From contig JAIXMG010000002.1 of the NCBI GenBank assembly GCA_025201345.1, forward strand, positions 1,178,001 to 1,242,000: a stretch of DNA of 64,000 bases. The letters are read 5' to 3'. The stretch is from Thamnidium elegans (lineage: Eukaryota > Mucoromycota > Mucoromycetes > Mucorales > Mucoraceae). The notes beneath the pieces were generated by a model that saw nothing but the letters and a program-made list of their open reading frames with translations, was not told where the DNA came from and did no database searches. The translations under genes and the position numbers were made by a program. Positions 35,558 to 45,822 of the stretch are shown here, in pieces. How positions within the stretch are numbered: position 1 is the first letter of the stretch; each line of letters starts with the position of its first letter.

Positions 35558-36451
35558 ATGGAAGAAGAAAAACTTGACAGCTACTTGGAAAAACTCGAGG
35601 AAAAGGCAGGCACTGTATTGCTTTCTATGGAAGATTTTCATAAACTATGGTGTTCTTTAATTTATGAAGATTACGCTTCAAACAACTTTAAAATATTCGG
35701 AAAACAGGATACATTGCATATATCTGTTTACAGTGATTGGAAATATAAGTCCGATACCATGTTACAAATCCTACGAAATCTCAAGAGTATATTTAGGGAG
35801 TTAAGAATAGTAATGGCCATGAAAAAATTCGATAAGGACGTAGTAGAAGAAATAAATCTAGAGATTCAAATGTTTTTGAAAGCCGTAAAAAGTTTTGAAG
35901 TAGACAAGTACGCCATTGAATTCTTGCTTGACCAATATAAGAAAGAAATTCAAGTAGTAAGACCAAGGAAAATGCAAAAGGAAAAACCTTTGCCTATTCC
36001 AAAAGAGAATTCTGCAGCAACAGTACCTGGTTTATCTATTGGGTTACCCAATATTATGAAGAGAGGGATGAATAATATTTGTAAAGTAATGCCCGTATCA
36101 GCGCCTGTCAATACTAGAATGAAGAATGACTCTGGAGATCGCCAAAAAAGATTTGACGGGCATATTAGTGACCTAACTAGACTATCCCAATCCTCTGTCA
36201 AAATGAACACAGATTTAAAGTCTTTCGGTCTTACTATTAGTACTGTAATACAGAACATTCAAATTAACAAGGTAAAATCTACAGATTCAAATGAAACACT
36301 AGGTATAATGGTTCAAGCAGACACTTTGATAAAGATCACTCAGAAGTTACAATATTTTTTCGAAAGCATTCAATTTGAAGCCTTTAAAAAAGAAGAAATT
36401 ACCCAAGTTCTAGTTTTGAAAAGTAATCCTCATTTTCTTATAAATCAATAA
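35558..36451 (+). CDS. Array gene C1: class II helical protein with polar centre, 297 aa
   Basis: Intronless, starting M-E-E-E-K-L-D-S-Y-L. Class II landmarks: S-M-E-D-F-H-K-L-W, a conserved Y-S-D-W-K-Y-K-S-D (residues about 68-76), F-E-V-D-K-Y-A-I-E-F-L-L, L-S-Q-S-S-V-K-M-N-T-D-L-K-S-F-G, and the C-terminal L-V-L-K-S-N-P-H-F-L-I-N-Q. The central segment (about 150-200) is Lys/Pro-rich and polar, unlike the hydrophobic centres of B1 and B2. No signal peptide. It precedes the class I gene D1 head to tail at 438 bp. Function unknown; the constant pairing suggests that the D1 product is its partner. Confidence 0.8.
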   Translation: MEEEKLDSYLEKLEEKAGTVLLSMEDFHKLWCSLIYEDYASNNFKIFGKQDTLHISVYSDWKYKSDTMLQILRNLKSIFRELRIVMAMKKFDKDVVEEINLEIQMFLKAVKSFEVDKYAIEFLLDQYKKEIQVVRPRKMQKEKPLPIPKENSAATVPGLSIGLPNIMKRGMNNICKVMPVSAPVNTRMKNDSGDRQKRFDGHISDLTRLSQSSVKMNTDLKSFGLTISTVIQNIQINKVKSTDSNETLGIMVQADTLIKITQKLQYFFESIQFEAFKKEEITQVLVLKSNPHFLINQ

Positions 36452-36889
36452 AGTTTCTCCTTAAAAAATCGCTTGTAACAATAACATTGCACAATTTAAA
36501 TTGTAATAAACCTTTTTTTTAAAAATAAAATAAAGAATGCCAAGGACTCACACGGATAAAATAAAAAAGAAGTCTAGTTCAAGTTCTATACAATTGAAAA
36601 CAAAGTTAACTACCTTGATAGAGATTTTTGATTCAGAAAAGAGAATATTACACCAGCTTCTATTTAAAATTATCAAACCTTGATACGGTGTAATGCGGCA
36701 CCAAATGTTCTTCTCCTTTTTGTACTCACTTAATTTCGGAACAGATTCATAACAATCAGTGTGATGAGTCACAGATAAAGTTTTAATGCTAATACACTGT
36801 AATTTTGTGTATATATACATACTTAAATTGAATCAGAAATTTTTTATTTTCTCGGATTTTTTATTTACACATATACACAAAAATAAACC
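36452..36889. promoter_or_regulatory. Spacer between C1 and D1
   Basis: Contains the 3' end of C1 (AATAAA near 36506) and the D1 promoter side. A minus-strand frame of 90 codons crosses it but shows no protein character. Confidence 0.4.
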
Positions 36890-37789
36890 ATGTCGTCTGT
36901 AGTTGCATTCAAGTCTTTATCTACCTCTATGATCGGTCTACTCGATACTTTTGATGGCCTATGTGATAAGGTTCTTGCAGAGCATAATGACAAAGCTCGT
37001 GACCTTACCAAATTATGCTATAACTTACATCAAGATTTCTATGACCATATGGTTAATGTTTCCTCTGTTTGCCTGGAGTCATCAAACACAATCAGGGGTA
37101 TCCAAACAGATCTTACAATTGCAAAAAGAAATCAAAAATTTGACAGGGAGACTTCTGCTGACATAAAGGAAAGCGTAAAATCATTATCCGCTATAGTTAA
37201 AAAACATAAAAGACAAACAGGGGATATCAATTCGAAAATTGTTGAGACGCAAGAAAGTGTTGGTAGAGCGCAAGTGAGTCTTGCTGCTGATAGACCTAAA
37301 TTTAAGTTCTTGGAGAAAATTAATACTCGTGAGACTCTCGAATTTTTAGGAGCAATTCCAGGTGTTGATTCCAATATTGTTTTCGTGTTTGGGCAAGCTA
37401 TTATTGGTGCTGTTGCAGTAGCTATTAATGGTATTTACAGTTTGATTAACCGCAAGAAAACAAAACGATATGACGTTATTTCGGAAGTGTTAAAGGAATT
37501 ATCACAAAAATTAAAAGAATTATTGGCAGTATCATTTAAATTTCACCAGTCTCTTGATAAAACTCTTACCAACCTCGAAAGCTATACAGCCTTAGTTGAT
37601 AAATTAGTAAAATATTCTGATTCTGAAAGACACAATACTAGACTTGTTATCATGGCCGAAGATATGTTACCGGATACGGAAGAACTGCAAAAAGATTTCC
37701 AAGGTATAAGGGAGCAAGCTTTAGTGAATAATTCTGATTTAGGAAGGGCTATACTTCGCCTTAGTCCACGCAGCTTAATTGGTATCTAG
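36890..37789 (+). CDS. Array gene D1: class I helical protein with central hydrophobic hairpin, 299 aa
   Basis: Intronless. The N-terminal half is helical, with L-C-Y-N-L-H-Q-D-F-Y-D-H-M matching A3 V-C-H-D-L-Y-T-M-F-Y-N-H-M. A hydrophobic stretch at about 152-187 (F-L-G-A-I-P-G-V, I-V-F-V-F-G-Q-A-I-I-G-A-V-A-V-A-I) ends in the basic R-K-K-T-K-R, and a helical C-terminal half ends in L-S-P-R-S-L-I-G-I. No signal peptide or intron. Best match in the window is the pseudogene D3, then D2. Paired with the class II gene C1 upstream. Probably membrane-active or membrane-inserted from the hairpin; the actual role is unknown. Confidence 0.82.
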   Translation: MSSVVAFKSLSTSMIGLLDTFDGLCDKVLAEHNDKARDLTKLCYNLHQDFYDHMVNVSSVCLESSNTIRGIQTDLTIAKRNQKFDRETSADIKESVKSLSAIVKKHKRQTGDINSKIVETQESVGRAQVSLAADRPKFKFLEKINTRETLEFLGAIPGVDSNIVFVFGQAIIGAVAVAINGIYSLINRKKTKRYDVISEVLKELSQKLKELLAVSFKFHQSLDKTLTNLESYTALVDKLVKYSDSERHNTRLVIMAEDMLPDTEELQKDFQGIREQALVNNSDLGRAILRLSPRSLIGI

Positions 37790-38441
37790 AGAGCAATAAA
37801 TCTCTGTTTATTCTTTTATTTTTTGCATAACATATAATTTCTAAATATTATTAATAAATTCATACCACTTAAAATTTTAAATGTCATTTTGGCTATATTC
37901 AAGACAACAAGATTGTAGTTCGTCCTCTTCAAACGACTTAAATACATCGCAGTGCCAATTTTTTTTTTTTTTTTGTAATAAGCAATATGTCCTGTCCAAA
38001 CAGCTTAAGTACATTGAAATATCTATTGTAAACCTATGTTTGTACTACTTTAACGTATTTATATTCGTAAGTACCTTTATTGTTAAAATTAACTAGAGCT
38101 TACATATTATAAAGTAATAAAAAAAAATGCACACTCGAAAAACTAATTTACAACTGTCTATTCAGCGGTTTTATGAGATCGGATTACGCTCTTAAAACGA
38201 ATAGCGGTAATAGTGGTGTTGGTGTTGAAATCAGGTACGCAGACTATTCACCCTTAAATTGAATATTACTAAATCGAGCAGTTACTGTATTATATCTCTA
38301 TCTTCACTTTAATTTATAATATTTTAACCTTTCTTGTGCACTATTTTCTGATATTGAGGTACTTTTTTTTTATTTAATTAATTAAAAATAAATAAACAAA
38401 TGCAAATAACAAATAAATAACATGGAATAAAAAAAAAGCTT
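37790..38441. other. Spacer between the two duplicated blocks
   Basis: About 650 bp between convergent D1 and A3. Contains poly-A-type 3' end sequences for both and nothing else that I can support. Confidence 0.4.
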
Positions 38442-39371
38442 TTAAGAATTGATTATGCTTCGCGGATTTATATCAAGTAGTGATTTTCTTAAGCTTTCTG
38501 AATTACTTTCAGCCTGAGTTTTCATAGATTCAAAACTACCTTGAATATCCCCAGTTTTTTTTAACATAAGACTAGTTAAGCCCGAGATATTGAGAGGCCC
38601 TTCTTCATTTAAGCGATTTATTGTCTTATCGACCGATGTTAAGTAGTGTTCAAGATCCCTGATAGTTTTTGTGTGTGAAACAGTAAAGCTATCTGCCTCA
38701 TGTAATAACCTGTCTAGCAATGTTACAATCTTGGTAAGAGCATCAGTAAGCGATTTTCTTTTCTTTGTTTTTCTAGAGCATACATATAATTGCGAAATGA
38801 CAGTACAAATACCAGCTATACAAATAATATGTATAGGACTTCCAATGACACCGATACTGCTCTCTACTATTTCAGACGCAATCAATTCTTCAGCAGCACC
38901 CACGGCCAAGACGCCAATGGCTCCTCCGGCTATATCTTTAAATATTTTTTGAAAAATTTCGATACCAAAGGATTCATTTTCCAGGCTTAGTATTTGAGAG
39001 TTGGTTTTTTCCTTACAAGTTATAATTTTTCCTTGGACATTTTCTATTTTCTCCTTGTAGTTTTCAAGCGTTTCTAATAAACCATCAACTGTTTTTTTTA
39101 TTCCAGATAGAACACTAGTATTACGCACTTTAAGGCCTTGTATAGATACTAGTTCCTGTTCGATAATCTCCACCTCTCTAACTATATTATTATACTCAAC
39201 AGATATACCGCACATATGATTATAGAACATCGTATATAAGTCGTGACATACTTTAATAGTTTCACATGTTTCAGCATCATGTTCCTGAAGTATATTTTTG
39301 AGCTGATTGATCTCTCCAAAGGTAATAGTTAGAGTTTCTACTAAATGTCTAAAAAAAAATTGAGAATTCAT
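38442..39371 (-). CDS. Array gene A3: class I helical protein with central hydrophobic hairpin, 309 aa
   Basis: Intronless. Residues 1-145 are helical with heptad-like spacing (H-L-V-E-T-L-T-I, I-E-N-V-Q-G-K-I). A hydrophobic hairpin spans about 148-198 (G-G-A-I-G-V-L-A-V-G-A-A and I-G-V-I-G-S-P-I-H-I-I-C-I-A-G), ended by S-R-K-T-K-K-R-K. The second helical half contains L-E-H-Y-L-T-S-V-D-K-T-I, matching A1 and A2, and the end is D-I-N-P-R-S-I-I-N-S. No signal peptide. It is head to head with the class II gene B2, 289 bp apart, so the two are likely co-regulated. This is the most intact A copy. Function unknown. Confidence 0.83.
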   Translation of the reverse strand: MNSQFFFRHLVETLTITFGEINQLKNILQEHDAETCETIKVCHDLYTMFYNHMCGISVEYNNIVREVEIIEQELVSIQGLKVRNTSVLSGIKKTVDGLLETLENYKEKIENVQGKIITCKEKTNSQILSLENESFGIEIFQKIFKDIAGGAIGVLAVGAAEELIASEIVESSIGVIGSPIHIICIAGICTVISQLYVCSRKTKKRKSLTDALTKIVTLLDRLLHEADSFTVSHTKTIRDLEHYLTSVDKTINRLNEEGPLNISGLTSLMLKKTGDIQGSFESMKTQAESNSESLRKSLLDINPRSIINS

Positions 39372-39660
39372 TTTTTTATTTTAGTAAAAGAAAACGGTAA
39401 ATCAAGCCGTTAAAAAACTAACTTATCAAATGATGATTCTTATTTCTTTATATTGATTGTACCCTAAATTTTAAAAAAAAAGGGGGGGGGGACTTGTAAT
39501 ACATGTAACACAAACACCCAATCATCTCTGGCGCATTCTTTAAAAGCGACGCTTCTTGATTTGTTTGTTATTATTTACTGTTTCCTTTTTCACATAAAAG
39601 CCCTTCATTGACTTTTCATAAAATTTATTTAACTAAAGTGCAAAAGCTTTTATATAAGTA
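39372..39660. promoter_or_regulatory. Divergent promoter A3/B2
   Basis: On the A3 side the minus strand reads TTTTCTTTTACT before the ATG, as upstream of A1 and A2. On the B2 side CAAAAGCTTTTATATAAGTA directly precedes the ATG, nearly the same as at B1. These are the only clearly conserved upstream blocks of the array. Confidence 0.55.
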
Positions 39661-40575
39661 ATGAATTACAACGTTTTAATGGAAGAAGAAAAACTAGGCC
39701 GTGTGCTAAATGAACTAGAAAATAAAGTAGATGATATACTGGTTTCGATGGATACATTTAATAAGTTATGGAACGAAATTTACCGAAGCTACAAAAATAA
39801 CAATTTTGAAAAACCAAAAGCATTTAATGGCTTGATTATATCTATCTATAACGATTGGAAAGATAAGTCAGATATAATCCGACAAATTGAAGAATATTTT
39901 GATTATCTATTGCACGAACTAAAGGCAGCGAAGAAAAATAAAATACTAAGCAGGAGTATAATAGTTGGAATAAACCAAGAAGTACAAAATCTTTCAAATA
40001 CTGTAAACAAATTCGAAATTGATAAAAATGCCATTGACTATCTAACTAAAGAATGTCAGAAAAACAAACGGCAAGAAATTTTGCCCGCAAAATCGATTCT
40101 TTTTGGGCCTCTTTATAAAAAAATTGGAATAAGTACGATAACTAGTGTATTTTTAGCTTTGGGCTTTTATCGTGCACTACAGAGCAACACTTTTAGCAAT
40201 ATTGATAAGTACTTCATTGGACGCGGTGGTCTAGCAATTGTGACTTCGGCAATACCATACAAAAAAGCAAAGCTTTGGATGCTCAATTATAGCTTATCTA
40301 AACTGTCTCGAAGCTCAATTGAAATGAACACTAAATTAAGAAATTTTGGCTTTTTAGTTAGCACCAAGATCGGAAGAGTTGAAATCGGTGTAAGCGGAGA
40401 TTTAGAAACAAATAATTATAGTGCTGCATTCGACATCGAAATCGATGGCTTCATAAAAATAACTCAAAAGTTGTGGGATTGCTTTAAAAGGATTCAAGAA
40501 CGGACTTCGCATAATGAAAACAATGCTAGAGATTTGGTTCTGAAGCATATTCCTCGTTTTCTTATTAAAAACTAA
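39661..40575 (+). CDS. Array gene B2: class II helical protein with hydrophobic centre, 304 aa
   Basis: Intronless. The frame opens M-N-Y-N-V-L-M-E-E-E-K-L. Because a TATA-like box abuts the first ATG, and C1 begins at the equivalent of M-E-E-E-K-L, the true start may be codon 7 (39679). Landmarks: S-M-D-T-F-N-K-L-W, Y-N-D-W-K-D-K-S-D, F-E-I-D-K-N-A-I-D-Y-L, two hydrophobic segments (about 156-171 and 185-199), L-S-R-S-S-I-E-M-N-T and the end I-P-R-F-L-I-K-N. No signal peptide. This is the only intact B copy; B0 and B1 are broken. Its partner by position is A3. Function unknown. Confidence 0.82.
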   Translation: MNYNVLMEEEKLGRVLNELENKVDDILVSMDTFNKLWNEIYRSYKNNNFEKPKAFNGLIISIYNDWKDKSDIIRQIEEYFDYLLHELKAAKKNKILSRSIIVGINQEVQNLSNTVNKFEIDKNAIDYLTKECQKNKRQEILPAKSILFGPLYKKIGISTITSVFLALGFYRALQSNTFSNIDKYFIGRGGLAIVTSAIPYKKAKLWMLNYSLSKLSRSSIEMNTKLRNFGFLVSTKIGRVEIGVSGDLETNNYSAAFDIEIDGFIKITQKLWDCFKRIQERTSHNENNARDLVLKHIPRFLIKN

Positions 40576-40705
40576 ATTTTAAAATGCGTATTGGACAGTT
40601 AGATATAACTTAATGTACTGGATTTAAAGAATAAATTGATCTGTGCCTTATATCACTTACACCTCCCACTAATGGACTTCTAACTGAAAGGTGAAAGTTT
40701 TTAAC

Positions 40706-40746
<41 letters not shown>

Positions 40747-43451
40747 GAGAAATTTGACTGTGGTTCTAATGTTTAATCTCTTCAATGCGAAGATATAGTA
40801 TATTATTTTTTAAATAGTAAGCTGGAGGAGCTTAAGAACTATTTCAAGTATTATGGACCATCATTTTTTGTCCATTATATCTTTAAAACATTTATCTTCT
40901 TTCATTTTATAATGCGTATGTTTCGATAATAGCTTAAATCTTTGTACGTTACTTATTTTATAGATGATTTTAATATGTATGTATTTAAGTCACGTCGGTT
41001 AGACTATTCTGTCTTAATGTTTTATTTTCTTCCTCTTAATAATCTATCTGTAACATTCTTAATAAAGCTTGCTGTTATTTTCACAGTACAATATAATATG
41101 TTTGGCTTATTTGGTTTAACATTTGGCATAATACTTGACAGCTACAATTATGCAATGTGTACATGTAAATGAGATGCTGGATCTTCTCATTATATTATCT
41201 TTTATTTAATAAAAAAGTATAAAGCGTACTTCTCTCGGGTACGGCCTTATAGTTTATACTCTTTTAATTATATTTTTGTTATTATACTCTGTAATTGACA
41301 GTTGCATTTTATTTGTACTACAACGACCCCTATTTTAAAACTCAAACAAATGCAAATACATCTTTCTTTTATATCTTTCTTTTTTTTATTTTTACTTTCC
41401 TTTTCTTTTCTTAATCTCATCCGCCAATTGCAACATGTATTTTTATTTTATTTATGTATTTTGTTTTTTTCTTTTGACATTGAGCATGTAGCAACAAAAT
41501 ATGCCATATTACCCAAGTCGGTTATAAAAAGGTAGTAACACTAAAACATTCCAAAGGGACAAGAGCAAAATAATTGAAAGAAGAGAGCAATTGTTATTGC
41601 TAAAAAAGAAAAGCTCATTGGGATATTGCGGCTTAAAAAATCACTCATCTAAGAAATCACTGCTAATTTTACCAGCTATAACAAATAATGGTTCTTAATT
41701 TATTAAAAAACAGAAAAAGTTTTTTGAACCCAAGTTGTATAATACAAAATAGTTGTTTTAAATATATCTTTGATAAAAAAAATTAAAAACGTACTCTTTT
41801 GTTTTTTTTTCGTTTTTCACTTTTGGGGGTCAACCCCTTTTGTTTTTTGGCCAAAAATCACGGATGTTTTGCAATTTCTCTGGATCCACTTTGTTTTTTG
41901 TTATGGGCAAATTATTGACAATAAAGTACTTTTTCATACGCTTCTAATCCATTTTAATTTATATTTTTAGTGCAAAAATTGAAAGAGTAAATACGCTTTT
42001 AATAAAACGCCAGCTTAAGGTCTGCTTAAGGTCTGCTTAGCTAAAGCACCAAGTAAAAAAAGGTCTTTAAACAGTAATTGCTCGTTCATTATATTTGGTA
42101 ATAATATGATTTTTAATGCATTAGAACCGCCTGGAAGAATATACTATTACCATTGTTTTTTCTATAAGTATAGGTAGATTTGGTCCGGAATAATCGCTAT
42201 AAAAATATAGAACGAGCAGTTTCAATATTTTATATTAACGACATCTTCCTAATGACTACCTTTTACTATGCAACATAAGCAAAAAAAAATCGCTTCGTGA
42301 CTTTTAATTCTATCTTATTTTAAGCACTGTTAAAATTATTTTTTTAGAAGTGGTGTCTGGATGTTCATGTAAAAAATAAATATTCTAAAAAAGATGACGG
42401 ACATTCAGTAAAGGATTATAATAATTTAAGTAGTTCTTGAGCTCACCTCGGCTACTGTAAAAAAAAATATGTTGTGTATCTTTTTTCTGCAAGAGCTCAA
42501 ACATTAAAATATTCAAATTCTATTAAAAAAATTTATCGTTGCCAATTAAAATAATACAGAGCTATGCGCTGAAATGACAAATAACTAATTACTTTTGTAA
42601 GATTTATTCATTTCCCTTTCTCTATCTGTTCTATTATTATCTTTTGGTTTATGAATACATTGATAGATAATGCACTCTTGAAGACTAGAAGCATACATAA
42701 AATTTCCTCATAAATCAAATAGCTAAACGCATTTCAAATAAATTAGGGATATATAGTTATCCCGTCCACTGTTCGAAATAAGGGTATGCTATTTAGGTTT
42801 AAGAATGTATTTCTTCCAGATTTCGACCACTACTGTATTCAGGTATCTATAGAAAACGAACTTATTCAAAAAAGCAAAGGAAAACAAAAGCTACATTCTC
42901 CTTTGTGTTTGAAGAAGATGGTATGAATATTATTTCTTTAGCGACTTAGCTCAGCTTCTTCTTATAAAATCAAACGAGGGTTCCATCGGAATTAGAGTTA
43001 TATTTTTTATCTAAATAATAGATATAACCTTTTAGACCTAGTAAGACCGAAAGATAAACTTAAAAATCATGCATCTGTCAAGCAAGTTACCCTATTCGAC
43101 AACTAAAGAAATGTGATCAAATCCCAGCTCAACGTTTATAATCTTCGCTTATACACAACAAGAGAACATGTGAGTATTACTAATGTGAAGGATTTAGAGA
43201 ATTTTTAAACTAAACGTACTAGTTGCTTAAATGACAGTCGAGTTTTATCTGTAATGCGGCAGTAAAGTTAGTTGCGACTAATGACAGATAAAAAAAAAAG
43301 ACAAGTATATAATACTTATAAAAAAACGGAATTAATATCCCCCGGAATCAGTTATATCAACTTTTTTTTATTTTATTTCACTATAAAAGCCCTCTTTTTT
43401 TGCTCGATTATGACCTCCTTTTTATAAAAATACATCTGATTAAAAATTATA
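40576..43451. other. 2.9-kb gene-poor spacer within the array
   Basis: A T run of about 37 bases at 40709-40745 is the longest homopolymer I noticed. A small tandem AAGGTCTGCTT pair is at about 42017-42038. Short open frames are hydrophobic T-tract translations. No remnant of an array gene could be aligned by eye. Confidence 0.45.
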
Positions 43452-44312
43452 ATGGAAAAAAAACTTTTTTATGATATCTTACAAGGGCTAGAAATACGAG
43501 CGCGCGAAGTTTTACACTCTATGAATAATTTTCATGACTTATGGAAAGACTTGGTATACGAAGACTACACAAGAAACGACTTGAAAACGTTTGGAAAATG
43601 GATTGGCTTACATATATCAATTTATCTTAATTGGAAAGAAATATCTGAAACAAATAACAAAATCGAACAAACTCTCAAGAGAATATCGGAAGAGTTAGAA
43701 ATCGTAAAATTAACAAGAAAACTTGATAAATATACAGTTACGGAGGTAAATAAAGAAGTTCAAGGGTTTTCAGAAGCATTAAAAAGTTTTAAAATTGACA
43801 AATACGCTTTTGAGTCCTCAATTGAATGTTGTAAGAAAGACATAAATGTGGAAGCAGCAAGAACGATGCAAACAGTAAAAATCCAATCACCTTTAAATAA
43901 TATTGAAGACTCTTCTTTTTTGATTTCGATAGTAAAAAAAATTTACGAACATACGGTTGGATATTTTCGAAAAATTTATCTGACGATAAATAAGGGTTCC
44001 TGCGATCAAGATAATACCGCTACCAAACTTTCTAATGATTTATCTAAAATGTCGCATCAAGTAACCACAATGAACACTGCTTTAATGTCTTTTTACCATT
44101 CAATTAGTAAAATAACTGAAATAGTCAAAGATAACTTTATAGCTACAAGTTTAGGGAAACCATATATTGCAGATATTCAAATTGAAAGATTGATACAGAT
44201 TATTCAAAAACTCCAAAGTATTTTTAAAACAATTCAACATGGAATCTCTCAAAATGAAAGCCTTACTGTCGATTTGGTTTTAAGATGTAACCCTAATTTT
44301 CTTATTGATTAA
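43452..44312 (+). CDS. Array gene C2: class II helical protein with polar centre, 286 aa
   Basis: Intronless, preceded by a CTATAAAAG box at about 43381 and TTTTTATAAAAATA nearer the start. It parallels C1: S-M-N-N-F-H-D-L-W, H-I-S-I-Y-L-N-W-K-E, F-K-I-D-K-Y-A-F-E, L-S-K-M-S-H-Q-V-T-T-M-N-T, and the end L-V-L-R-C-N-P-N-F-L-I-D. The middle (about 140-185) has no long hydrophobic stretch. It precedes D2 head to tail at about 306 bp. Function unknown; same caveats as C1. Confidence 0.8.
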   Translation: MEKKLFYDILQGLEIRAREVLHSMNNFHDLWKDLVYEDYTRNDLKTFGKWIGLHISIYLNWKEISETNNKIEQTLKRISEELEIVKLTRKLDKYTVTEVNKEVQGFSEALKSFKIDKYAFESSIECCKKDINVEAARTMQTVKIQSPLNNIEDSSFLISIVKKIYEHTVGYFRKIYLTINKGSCDQDNTATKLSNDLSKMSHQVTTMNTALMSFYHSISKITEIVKDNFIATSLGKPYIADIQIERLIQIIQKLQSIFKTIQHGISQNESLTVDLVLRCNPNFLID

Positions 44313-44618
44313 TAAAAAATAAAATCTTGTCTCATGCTAGTCTAAAAAATCTTGAATACATATTTTTTTATGAATCAATATGGGAAATAGTTATATTGCT
44401 CCTATCTCTTGTTCTAGAAATCATTTTGAAACTTAAATTAGCGATTAAATGAATAGTAGAATATAGATAAGCCTGGAATAAAACACTGACAGAGTTTCAC
44501 GATGGATGATTAATTTTACTGATATTAAAACCAGAGAAGCTCGTTTAGCTATATTTTACTTGTTCTTTCTCATAAAAAAAAAAGAATCCATTTATTTCAA
44601 GTTTCTTTCCAACGTTCA
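44313..44618. promoter_or_regulatory. Spacer between C2 and D2
   Basis: 306 bp with the C2 3' end (AATAAAA right at its stop codon) and the D2 leader. Nothing else is seen. Confidence 0.4.
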
Positions 44619-45473
44619 TTGCCGTCTATGAATAACTTCCTTGCAGCTTTTAGTAGTTTACATGATCAAGTATTCCAGGGGCATAAAAATGAGGCTCTCG
44701 ATCTTGCCAACATATTCATTGGGTTGCTTGAAGAACTATATGACTTTATGAGCTGCGTTTCTACTGCTTATAATGATTCAGCAAACTCGATGAGAAATAT
44801 ACTTTGCGAACTTAATATTGTGGAAGCACTCCAAAGATTTGATGAAAATACTTTACATGAAATAAAACCAAGTATGCAAAAGTTATCTGAAATAATCGAA
44901 AGCTACAAGAATGAAAACAAGGTTATCTTTAAAAAAATTATTCAATCTAAAGATAGAGTTGAAAGAGAACAAAGATGCCTTGAAAATGTCATGCCTAATT
45001 TTGATATGCTCAGGGAACTCGGCTATGCGGATGGACTTAGTATTTCCAATGAAGACGATTGGTTTTCCAAAACTAAAAAAGCTCTTATTCTCTCTTTTTC
45101 AAACTTTATTAACGAAGTCGAAAAAATAGCTAACTCGAATAGAATAAAACGATTCGGTAATTTATCAGAGTCATTACAAACGCTTAATCATAAAACAGAG
45201 GAATTTTCAAAAATGACATTTCAATTTTATCAGTCTATTGATGAAAGTCTTACCGACATCGAAAATTACACTTTAACAGTTAACAGACTGTTGAGAGGCC
45301 CCCTTTTGCAAGAAAACAATGAGCGAATCGTTTTATTGGCGACATTTATGGTACCCGAAACAAAAGAACTCCAAAAGAATTTTCAAAAATTAAGGGAAAA
45401 GGCTTTGCAAAACAAAGGAGAATTGGGAGATATGCTTATCCATTTCAGTCCTCGCAGTTTAATTAATAACTAG
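44619..45473 (+). CDS. Array gene D2: class I relative lacking the hydrophobic hairpin, 284 aa
   Basis: Intronless. It aligns with D1 in both helical halves (L-L-E-E-L-Y-D-F-M, F-Y-Q-S-I-D-E-S-L-T-D-I-E-N-Y-T) and in the end F-S-P-R-S-L-I-N-N. The central segment (about 140-175) reads L-S-I-S-N-E-D-D-W-F-S-K-T-K-K and is polar or charged where A1, A3 and D1 have the hydrophobic hairpin. So the fold halves are kept but membrane insertion in the same way is unlikely. It is paired with C2, whose centre is polar too. Function unknown. Confidence 0.8.
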   Translation: MPSMNNFLAAFSSLHDQVFQGHKNEALDLANIFIGLLEELYDFMSCVSTAYNDSANSMRNILCELNIVEALQRFDENTLHEIKPSMQKLSEIIESYKNENKVIFKKIIQSKDRVEREQRCLENVMPNFDMLRELGYADGLSISNEDDWFSKTKKALILSFSNFINEVEKIANSNRIKRFGNLSESLQTLNHKTEEFSKMTFQFYQSIDESLTDIENYTLTVNRLLRGPLLQENNERIVLLATFMVPETKELQKNFQKLREKALQNKGELGDMLIHFSPRSLINN

Positions 45474-45486
45474 TGGCCCTTTTCGG

Positions 45487-45518
<32 letters not shown>

Positions 45519-45822
45519 TATATGCTATAATGAACTTTTGCTTTTTCCTAAATAATTCGAGAGAGAAACTGTCTGTATCGCTTTAATTATGTTTTAAATT
45601 AATTTTTGTTGATTATAAAAGAACCTTCCATTTCTTAATAATACGAGCCTTATCGTTTTTCTAAATGTTTAGTGTTATTATCTCGTGTTTAAGGCTGCAA
45701 TATTTGATACTGCTTCAAATTCGAACGTTGTGAATTCTAATATAAGTGATATCATGTTATTATGTTTACGAGAATATCTAGTACCTACGGCGTAATGATT
45801 TCTATGACTAAATGTGTATCTA
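45474..45822. other. Spacer D2-D3 carrying a copy of the B1-C1 spacer
   Basis: After a long T run then A run (45486-45516) comes sequence similar to 35150-35345 (AGTGATATCATGT, ACGAGAATA, ATGACTAAATGT). It runs straight into the middle of a D-type coding sequence at about 45820, indicating a deletion junction. Confidence 0.55.

Noticed and set aside
36548..36820. 90-codon minus-strand frame between C1 and D1
   Set aside because: Lies in a promoter spacer and has no similarity to either array class.
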